A DNA stretch of 5,024 nucleotides from Cyclobacteriaceae bacterium. Its GTDB lineage: Bacteria > Bacteroidota > Bacteroidia > Cytophagales > Cyclobacteriaceae. The DNA lies in assembly GCA_019751475.1 (NCBI GenBank), contig JAIENH010000268.1, positions 1-5,024 on the forward strand, in the 5' to 3' direction. Positions 1 to 5,024 of the stretch are shown here, in pieces. The first letter of the stretch is position 1. Each line of letters begins with the position of its first letter. The notes under the pieces were generated by a model. It made no database searches, was not told where the DNA came from, and worked only from the letters and a program-made list of their open reading frames with translations. The translations under genes were made by a program, and so were the position numbers.

Positions 1-2761
1 ATTGGCACAGACAGGCCAAATAAGCGGAAAGGTGTTGGACTCCAAAACACAGGAACCTCTTCCATTCGCAAACATCTTTATCAATAATACTACGCTGGGT
101 GTAGCCGCGGATGCGAACGGTCAGTACGTATTGAAAAATGTTCCGGTGGGTGTACAGGAAATTGTTTTTTCATTCGTGGGCTATGAATCGTATCAGACTC
201 GAGTGTCTGTTCAAGATGGTCAAACACTCGCTCTATCTGTAAAACTGGTGCCTGATGACAAGCAGTTGGAGAAAGTGGAAGTCACGGGTACGCGCGATAA
301 AAAGTGGGAGAAGCAGCTTGAAAAATTTAAAAAGATATTCATTGGCACCGACAAAGTTGCTGCATCCTGTACGATCCTAAATCCCTGGGCACTCGAATTT
401 ACGGAAAGTGAAAACCCGCTGGATGATTCTTTTGGCGCGACAGCCTCTCAGCCGCTGGAGATTAATAATCCAATACTTGGCTATAAAATTTACTTTTACC
501 TCAAGAGCTTCTCAGCCAATACCAAATCATACAGCATTCTTGGCAACTACCGGTTTGAAGAGATGCAAACTACCGAGGGCTCCACCACACTACGATGGAT
601 GAAAAACCGGCAAGAAGTTTACAACGGCAGCGACAGACATTTGTTCAGGGCGATGATTGAAGGGCGCGTGAAGGACGAAGGATTTCTTTTATATACCGAC
701 AAGCCCGGTGCCAATAGTGGCTTTCGCACAGCCACCTTTGCGACAGAATTGAATAAGTCCGTCATCCGGTTTCCGATGGAAAATGTGGTGACGCCAGGCA
801 GCCGCCCCGGTGAATTCAAAATCGCATTGAAAGGAAGACTGGAGGTACATTACACCAACACCAATGTCTTAAAGCGCACGTACCGTGATGTTCCCTATCC
901 GGTATCGTGGATAGAAGCTACAGGAGGTTCATTGACCGTAACCGATAAGGGCGTGGTGGTCAATTCTCAAAACCTGGTTACTTCGGGGGCGATGAGTACC
1001 GCACGCATTGCCAACATGCTGCCCCTCGACTACGAGCCTGGACAAACGGGTATCTTAGTGCCGAATGCTCCACCTTCAAGGACATTAGCTGCGCTGAAAT
1101 GGAAACGATGGTATGAGCAGCCGTACATGCATACCGATAAACCTTACTACTATCCTGGTGAGGTGATTTGGTACAAAGGCTACATGAACTATTTCATTCC
1201 TGAGATGATGGACTCGTTGAGTCGCACCATTCACATCGAACTACTGCGTCCCTCTGGCGCCATTGTTGACGATCATGTGCTGCGAATTGATAGCGGAATG
1301 GTTTGGGGTGAGTTTATTCTTCCTGATACACTGCGGCCAGGCAGTTATTACTTGAGAGCCTACACAGAGTGGATGAAAAACTATGACAAGGCAGCAGTCT
1401 TTGTTTCTGAGCTACCGATTTTAAATCTCTATGATCGTGTTGAAAACCAAACGACTGGCCATGCAACTTCTGGTAATGCCACCATTCAATTTTCAAAGCC
1501 CGAGTATAAGACCCGTGATAAAATCGGATTGCAGATTCAAGTGAAAGACGAAGAAGGAAAAGCCATTCGGGGCAAAGTTTCTATTTCAGTTACAGATGCT
1601 GAGCAGGTAGCACTGGTGAAGAAGGATCGCAATATTGTTCAAGACTATGGCATTCGCGAAAATGTATTGCCTGATAAGCCAACAGATATTAATTCCTTCC
1701 CGGAATATGGCATTACAGTGAGCGGACATTTTCTTAACAAGAAAAAACAATCACAAGCGGCCAAAATCACCATTGTGCAAGGCCAGTTTGATGATCTCAC
1801 TACGGTTGATACCGATTCAGTGGGTAAATTCCGCGTAAGCGGATTTCAATTTTATGACACCGCCCGGCTTGCCTTCCAGGCGAAAGATGAAAAGGGAAGA
1901 CCGTTTGGCACGATTGAGCTTGCACCAACTCCTCGACTGCCATTTTTCTACAATGGAACCGGCACCAAACTGACCATTCAGAAAGCTGAAAATCCACAGC
2001 GCCTTGCCTCTGACTATATTTTACCTAAAGACAGCAAGATGCTGGAAGAAGTAACGGTGCGCAGCGAGCGAATTCAGTTTGATCCGCAAAAGCCAAAACT
2101 CTATGGAAAAGCGGACTATGTTTTGGAAGGGGACCGCCTGGCCGATGTGGCCGCTAATGCGAATTTGTTGGCCGGATTAGCAGGCAAAATTCCGGGACTT
2201 CAAGTAACCTGGTATTGGGATGCGCAGATGTTTCAGCACTATGTTGTGAGGATTAGAGGGGGTTCTTCTAGTATGGTTGGTTCAACGGATCCCTTGTTAC
2301 TAATAGATGGTGTCCCTTATGCAGGAGAAGATCTTAATAATGCATTCAGTCAAATTAGCCCTTCCAGTGTGTCGCGCATCGAAGTAGTTACGCGAGCAAA
2401 CCCGGTCTTCGGGGTTCGAGGAACAAACGGGACAATTATCGTCTACACGAAAGGAGGTGGCTATGACGCAACCAAAAAGCAGAATGACCCATCGCTTAAG
2501 TTTTTCAGTTTTCATACGATCAAAGGGTACCACCGCTCGCTGCCGTTCCCATCTCCGGATTACAGCATGTCCACCCCGGAAAATGAAAAGCCAGACTTCC
2601 GCTCTACTATTTTTTGGTCACCCAATCTCTCAACTGATACGTTGGTTGAGTTTTATGCGGCCGATCTGCCGGGCAAGTATCGTGTGGTGGTAGAAGGAGT
2701 TACTGAAGAGGGTAAACCTATATCCGCCACTTCCGTTATTGACGTGAAACAGCGCAACTGA
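1..2761 (+). CDS. Exported carboxypeptidase-regulatory / MG2-like / TonB-plug protein, paralog A (5' end missing)
   Basis: The reading frame is open from the left edge to a TGA at 2759-2761. The TTG at position 2 is probably an internal Leu codon: the first residues, LAQTGQISGKV, look like the end of a signal peptide (cleavage A|Q) running into the mature protein. Domains, counting that Leu as residue 1: carboxypeptidase-regulatory-like beta-sandwich about 6-88; a TonB-box-like LEKVEVTGTR at 89-98; an unassigned region about 99-370 with the only Cys (123), NPILGY at 156-161 and GSDRHLFR at 209-216; an MG2-like domain about 372-478 (HTDKPYYYPGE, WMKNY); a second Ig-like segment about 493-540; a further beta-sandwich about 568-645; a TonB plug about 680-818 (IRGGSS, PLLLIDGVPY, RGTNGTIIVYTKGG); and a C-terminal beta-rich tail 819-919. 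There is no beta-barrel and no thioester CxEQ motif, so neither transport nor covalent trapping is supported. The protein is probably exported to the cell envelope. Its function is unknown. The domain calls are by eye. Confidence 0.9.
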   Translation, partial: LAQTGQISGKVLDSKTQEPLPFANIFINNTTLGVAADANGQYVLKNVPVGVQEIVFSFVGYESYQTRVSVQDGQTLALSVKLVPDDKQLEKVEVTGTRDKKWEKQLEKFKKIFIGTDKVAASCTILNPWALEFTESENPLDDSFGATASQPLEINNPILGYKIYFYLKSFSANTKSYSILGNYRFEEMQTTEGSTTLRWMKNRQEVYNGSDRHLFRAMIEGRVKDEGFLLYTDKPGANSGFRTATFATELNKSVIRFPMENVVTPGSRPGEFKIALKGRLEVHYTNTNVLKRTYRDVPYPVSWIEATGGSLTVTDKGVVVNSQNLVTSGAMSTARIANMLPLDYEPGQTGILVPNAPPSRTLAALKWKRWYEQPYMHTDKPYYYPGEVIWYKGYMNYFIPEMMDSLSRTIHIELLRPSGAIVDDHVLRIDSGMVWGEFILPDTLRPGSYYLRAYTEWMKNYDKAAVFVSELPILNLYDRVENQTTGHATSGNATIQFSKPEYKTRDKIGLQIQVKDEEGKAIRGKVSISVTDAEQVALVKKDRNIVQDYGIRENVLPDKPTDINSFPEYGITVSGHFLNKKKQSQAAKITIVQGQFDDLTTVDTDSVGKFRVSGFQFYDTARLAFQAKDEKGRPFGTIELAPTPRLPFFYNGTGTKLTIQKAENPQRLASDYILPKDSKMLEEVTVRSERIQFDPQKPKLYGKADYVLEGDRLADVAANANLLAGLAGKIPGLQVTWYWDAQMFQHYVVRIRGGSSSMVGSTDPLLLIDGVPYAGEDLNNAFSQISPSSVSRIEVVTRANPVFGVRGTNGTIIVYTKGGGYDATKKQNDPSLKFFSFHTIKGYHRSLPFPSPDYSMSTPENEKPDFRSTIFWSPNLSTDTLVEFYAADLPGKYRVVVEGVTEEGKPISATSVIDVKQRN
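1115..1435 (+). other. MG2-like macroglobulin domain in paralog A
   Basis: This encodes residues about 372-478. The diagnostic pattern is an aromatic strand, then TDKPYYYPGE, then an I-W-Y-K-G-Y strand, and later WGEFILPDTL and GSYYLRAYTEWMKNY. In alpha-2-macroglobulin-type proteins the 'TDK..Y.PGE' motif marks the start of MG2. Over 87 ungapped residues it has 45 identities with 354-440 of paralog B, counted by hand. No thioester or bait region is evident. Confidence 0.75.
1370..1385 (+). repeat. Short conserved nucleotide block shared with 4071-4086
   Basis: TGGATGAAAAACTATG here and TGGATGAAAAATTATG at 4071-4086 encode the W-M-K-N-Y motif that ends the MG2-like domain in each paralog. They differ at one base of sixteen. 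This is a remnant of the gene duplication kept by protein constraint, not a mobile or regulatory repeat. Confidence 0.6.
2039..2455 (+). other. TonB-dependent-receptor plug domain without a barrel, paralog A
   Basis: This encodes residues about 680-818. It begins with a TonB-box-like LEEVTVRSER, continues with KIPGLQV, VRIRGGSS, DPLLLIDGVPY, SVSRIEVVTRA and ends FGVRGTNGTIIVYTKGG. These are the landmark motifs of SusC-type plug domains in order. In a transporter a barrel of some 600-800 residues follows; here only 101 residues remain before the stop, so the domain cannot be gating its own pore. Confidence 0.82.
2456..2758 (+). other. C-terminal beta-rich tail of paralog A
   Basis: Residues 819-919 follow the plug and contain KGYHRSLPFPSPDY (841-854), PDFRSTIFWSPNL (864-876) and a strand pattern FYAADLPGKYRVVVEG (884-899), ending in KQRN. 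The alternating hydrophobic pattern suggests one small beta-sandwich. I recognise this as a tail that recurs in plug-bearing regulatory-domain proteins of Bacteroidota, but it has no known function. It takes the place of the missing barrel. Confidence 0.55.
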
Positions 2762-2768
2762 CCCTATG
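2759..2768 (+). promoter_or_regulatory. Four-base gene junction without Shine-Dalgarno, probable translational coupling
   Basis: The TGA stop of paralog A (2759-2761) is followed by CCCT and then the ATG of paralog B. The preceding 20 bases lie in coding sequence and show no GGAGG-like element, as is common in Bacteroidota. There is no room for a terminator or a conventional promoter between the genes, so one transcript and re-initiation by terminating ribosomes is the simplest reading. A promoter inside the end of paralog A cannot be excluded. Confidence 0.6.
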
Positions 2769-2816
2769 AAGTTTGGATGGATTGTTCTCCTGATGCTGGT
2801 GTCACCAGCCTTCTCT
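2766..2816 (+). other. Signal peptide of paralog B
   Basis: Residues 1-17 have one basic residue (Lys2), a hydrophobic core WIVLLMLV and an A-F-S cleavage motif, followed by Gln18 at the mature N-terminus. No lipobox Cys is present, so this looks like a signal peptidase I substrate and not a lipoprotein. Upstream paralog A keeps the end of a similar site (LA|Q) at the window edge, which implies the same export route. Confidence 0.85.
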
Positions 2817-5024
2817 CAGATTAAAGGTGTAGTAGTCGATAAGAGTTCAGGTAAGCCAGTGCCTTCTGCCTTTGTGTTCATTAACCAGACTACGTTTGGT
2901 TCCAAGTGTAATTCCAAGGGTGAATTTTCTCTAGAAGGCTTACCGACCGGTTTTTGGGACCTGGTGGTAGCAGAGCCTGAACACGAAACGTTTAAGTCAT
3001 CTATTCGCGTAAGCGTAGATAAGCGATACACCCTCACCTTGGAATTGATAAAGGCCGAGCCTCAACCTAAAGTTAAATTCAAGCCGGATGAAGAGTGGAC
3101 TCGAAACTTCCAATGGTTTGAGCGAGCACTGCTAGGTGCCGGGCCCAATGCTGTGAATTGTGTATTCAAAAATGAAAAGACACTTCGGTTTTCGAGATCG
3201 GGCGAAATGCTCATCGCTTCCGCCCCGGGTCCTGTTATTGTTGAAAGCGTCAGTACCGGTTTCCGCTATAATTACTACATCCAGAAATTTGAGGCAGGTG
3301 TTGAGCAGATCAAAAGCGAGGGCTTTCTTTTTTTTGATACCATCCCAACCCGCGATCCCTCCATTCGAGCCAGTTGGGAGCGCGCTCGTCTGAGGACGTA
3401 TTGGGGTTCTATGCGACACCTCTTTCGAACGTTAATTACGAAGACCAGTCGCGAAGAAGGATTTGAGCTTTTTGATCAAGCTAATAAACGACTGATTGCT
3501 GACTCGATATTGGTTCCTTCAAAAATGGCAGGCTACTACTCGCTGCGATTAAAAGGAAAAACTCGTGTGAGTTACCGTATTGAAAAAGGAAACTCAGGCA
3601 TACGGCAAACCGACAAGCGAGGCCAAACAACTTGGCTCACGCCCGAGGGACTAGTTGACTTTAATGAGTGGGGAATGCTATTCAATGCAAAGTCGCTGGC
3701 GGTGCAAGGGCAGATGGCATTGTCTCGATTGTCTGATGAATTGCCAATTAATTACCTGCCGACTGCTACGCTGGCAGATGAGAAAATGGACTGGAAAAAT
3801 TTTGGCCTCCTGCAAGAGCGTGTCTATTTACAAACAGATCGAGACTATTATTATCCTCGTGAGAACATCTGGTTTAAAGCCTACCTCGGTTACGCCCGAC
3901 CTGTGCTGCGCGACACATTGAGCAAGACACTTTATGTTGAATTGATTGGCCCTGATAAGAAAGTATTTCGCTCAAAAGTCTATCGCATTCAAAAGGGTGT
4001 GACATGGGGGGATTTCAAATTACCTGATTCGTTAGCCACCGGTGAGTATTATCTGCGGGCGTACACCAACTGGATGAAAAATTATGGTGATGACTATTTC
4101 TTTGTGAAGCCAGTGCCCGTATTGTCATTTGATCAAAATTTAGTGATTAAAGATGCAAGGCAGAGTGCATCGGAGGGTGACGTGAAAGTGACGGTCTCAC
4201 CGGATAAACAGGTTTACAAACCGCGCGAAGAACTGAATGTGAAAGTGCAGGTAAGCCAATCGGGCAAGCCGGTGGCTTCCAGTTTATCGGTAAGTGTGGT
4301 TGACGATTTTTCTTCAGCACCCCTTTCTGACTTGCGTTCCATTGGCCAGTCGCTTTCCATCAAAGCAGTGGCAGACACCAATCGCTACTTTGATGAGATT
4401 AAGTACTACCTGGAAAAAGGTCTGAGCTTTAAAGGCGTTGTGAAGGATGAGCGAGGGAGACCAACAGAATCAAACCTTGACATCATTCAGGGAAACATGG
4501 ATAATCTCATCTCTATGGAAACAGATGCAAAAGGAGAATTTGTAGTAACTGGTTTAAACTTTCAAGACTCACTGACATTTGCTTTCAAGCCTGTAACTAA
4601 GAAAGGTAAAGCCTTGCCAAAAGTTGAGGTGCTGCCACGAGATGTTCCCGCGTTTACCTGGAGCCAGCCTCCATTGGCGCTTGATTTCCGTAAGGAGAAT
4701 GCTCTACAGCGTGTGCAGAATTCTTTCACCGTGGATGACAACACAATTTTACTCAGTGAAATCGAGGTGAAAGCATCGCGCATCAACGAAGCGGAGCAAC
4801 GAAAAGGTACGGTGCGTGTCTATGGAGAAGCTGACCACGTAGTGAAAGGTGATAACTTAAAAGCAACAACAGCCGGCCAAAACTTTTTAATTGCCTTGCA
4901 AGGGCGTGTTCCTGGAGTTCAGGTAACAGAGTCCACAGATGCAAATGGCATACGCTCTGTTAAAGTGCGATTGCGAGGTGGCAGTTCAAGACTTGTAGGC
5001 AACACCGACCCCTTGGTGCTGGTA
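2766..5024 (+). CDS. Exported carboxypeptidase-regulatory / MG2-like / TonB-plug protein, paralog B (3' end missing)
   Basis: The frame runs without a stop from ATG 2766 to the last base, giving 753 codons; alignment with the upstream gene predicts roughly 900 residues in all. The start is chosen because it opens directly onto a signal peptide (MKFGWIVLLMLVSPAFS, then Gln18) and lies 4 bases after the upstream stop. Domains: carboxypeptidase-regulatory-like about 19-95; an unassigned region about 105-345 with Cys132, GSMRHLFR at 214-221 and EGFELF at 231-236; MG2-like about 351-455 (QTDRDYYYPRE, WGDFKLPDSL, LRAYTNWMKNY); an Ig-like segment about 473-515; a second regulatory-like beta-sandwich about 553-612; and the start of a TonB plug from about 663 (YGEADHVV, GRVPGVQV, RLRGGSS, NTDPLVLV), cut by the window edge. 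Compared with its neighbour, the Gly of the PGE turn in the MG2-like motif is Arg365, and the TonB-box-like sequence after the first domain is absent. It is a clear paralog of the upstream gene. Its function is unknown, and a cell-envelope location is inferred. Confidence 0.92.
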   Translation, partial: MKFGWIVLLMLVSPAFSQIKGVVVDKSSGKPVPSAFVFINQTTFGSKCNSKGEFSLEGLPTGFWDLVVAEPEHETFKSSIRVSVDKRYTLTLELIKAEPQPKVKFKPDEEWTRNFQWFERALLGAGPNAVNCVFKNEKTLRFSRSGEMLIASAPGPVIVESVSTGFRYNYYIQKFEAGVEQIKSEGFLFFDTIPTRDPSIRASWERARLRTYWGSMRHLFRTLITKTSREEGFELFDQANKRLIADSILVPSKMAGYYSLRLKGKTRVSYRIEKGNSGIRQTDKRGQTTWLTPEGLVDFNEWGMLFNAKSLAVQGQMALSRLSDELPINYLPTATLADEKMDWKNFGLLQERVYLQTDRDYYYPRENIWFKAYLGYARPVLRDTLSKTLYVELIGPDKKVFRSKVYRIQKGVTWGDFKLPDSLATGEYYLRAYTNWMKNYGDDYFFVKPVPVLSFDQNLVIKDARQSASEGDVKVTVSPDKQVYKPREELNVKVQVSQSGKPVASSLSVSVVDDFSSAPLSDLRSIGQSLSIKAVADTNRYFDEIKYYLEKGLSFKGVVKDERGRPTESNLDIIQGNMDNLISMETDAKGEFVVTGLNFQDSLTFAFKPVTKKGKALPKVEVLPRDVPAFTWSQPPLALDFRKENALQRVQNSFTVDDNTILLSEIEVKASRINEAEQRKGTVRVYGEADHVVKGDNLKATTAGQNFLIALQGRVPGVQVTESTDANGIRSVKVRLRGGSSRLVGNTDPLVLV
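3328..3335 (+). repeat. T8 homopolymer inside paralog B
   Basis: Eight consecutive T within codons CTT TTT TTT (residues 188-190, in the segment GFLFFD). Gain of one T would create an immediate TGA; loss of one T would lead to the TGA at 3391-3393, about 18 codons on. The tract is short for phase variation, but it is the longest mononucleotide run I noticed in the window. Confidence 0.7.
3816..4130 (+). other. MG2-like macroglobulin domain in paralog B
   Basis: This encodes residues about 351-455, with QTDRDYYYPRE, IWFKAYLGY, WGDFKLPDSL and EYYLRAYTNWMKNY. It aligns without gaps to the domain in paralog A. The usual PGE turn is PRE here, an Arg in place of a Gly that is normally well kept in this motif. 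The remaining core aromatic and hydrophobic positions are retained, so the fold is probably intact. Confidence 0.75.
4752..5024 (+). other. TonB-dependent-receptor plug domain, paralog B (cut by window edge)
   Basis: Residues about 663-753 match the first part of the plug in paralog A, with 34 identities over 68 ungapped residues (686-753 against 701-768) by hand count. Landmarks are YGEADHVV, GRVPGVQV, VRLRGGSS and NTDPLVLV. The sequence ends just where the IDGVP motif would follow. Whether a barrel follows cannot be seen here; the paralog suggests not. Confidence 0.75.

Noticed and set aside
2..4. TTG at the left edge as the true start of paralog A
   Set aside because: The residues after it match the mature N-terminus just past a signal-peptidase site, the protein would otherwise lack an export signal, and the frame is open to the window edge. 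The real start lies upstream.
2401..2414. Small hairpin CCCG-loop-CGGG as a terminator
   Set aside because: A four-pair stem, no T run after it, and it falls in the conserved FGVRGTNG codons of the plug domain.
2300..2533. Antisense open frame of 77 codons opposite the plug domain of paralog A
   Set aside because: It is entirely within a strongly supported coding region, its product resembles no known protein, and it has no start context. The same applies to other short open frames on either strand at 408-602, 619-819, 1314-1496, 1800-1997, 2457-2693, 2816-3037, 3655-3921 and 4562-4786.
2666..2758. The C-terminal strand pattern of paralog A as a type IX secretion sorting domain
   Set aside because: GKYRVVVEG followed by a charged end has a passing likeness to type A sorting domains, but the segment is better explained as the last strands of the family's own tail module and lacks a convincing full-length match. 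Kept as an open but unlikely option.
1..2761. Paralog A as a TonB-dependent transporter (SusC-type)
   Set aside because: Plug motifs are present but no barrel follows, and a large macroglobulin-like block separates the regulatory-like domain from the plug.
2766..2819. Paralog B as a lipoprotein
   Set aside because: The signal peptide has no Cys near the cleavage site; the first Cys is residue 48, inside the first domain.
3132..3419. Overlapping open frames on both strands (3132-3419 minus, 3160-3393 plus) as a possible extra gene or toxin-antitoxin pair
   Set aside because: Both lie inside paralog B, whose frame is continuous and homologous to paralog A on both sides. The predicted products are Arg/Pro/Ser-rich, typical of out-of-frame translation.

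Overview
The window looks like a piece of a Bacteroidota chromosome, most likely a Cytophagales-type bacterium. The genus cannot be fixed from sequence alone. The evidence is the protein architecture: carboxypeptidase-regulatory-like beta-sandwiches and SusC-style TonB plug sequences on exported proteins. Both proteins also have a signal-peptidase site followed by Gln, and neither the junction nor the second start shows a Shine-Dalgarno sequence.

The window is almost entirely filled by two large, co-directional, paralogous genes on the + strand. Gene A (1-2761) enters from the left edge without its start and signal peptide and ends at a TGA. Gene B (2766-5024) starts four bases later with a clear signal peptide and stays open for 753 codons to the right edge. 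By comparison with gene A it should run about 150 codons further. There is no intergenic space for a promoter or terminator, so the two are probably co-transcribed and translationally coupled. No RNA gene, mobile element, CRISPR array or attachment site was seen.

The two proteins share one domain order. An N-terminal carboxypeptidase-regulatory-like domain comes first, then a region of unassigned fold with one aligned Cys and a GS-RHLFR...EGF motif. Next come a macroglobulin MG2-like domain, a second Ig-like strand-rich segment and another regulatory-like beta-sandwich. Last is a TonB-dependent-receptor plug domain. Gene A shows that the plug is not followed by a beta-barrel, because only about 100 residues remain. 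A hand alignment gives 45/87 identities in the MG2-like domain and 34/68 in the plug, so this is an old, diverged tandem duplication.

Proteins of this kind are usually annotated only by their domains, and I know of no established function. The most interesting point is that a plug domain, normally the gate of an outer-membrane transporter, sits at the end of a macroglobulin-like exported protein in two adjacent copies. A cell-envelope or surface role in binding or assembly is an inference.
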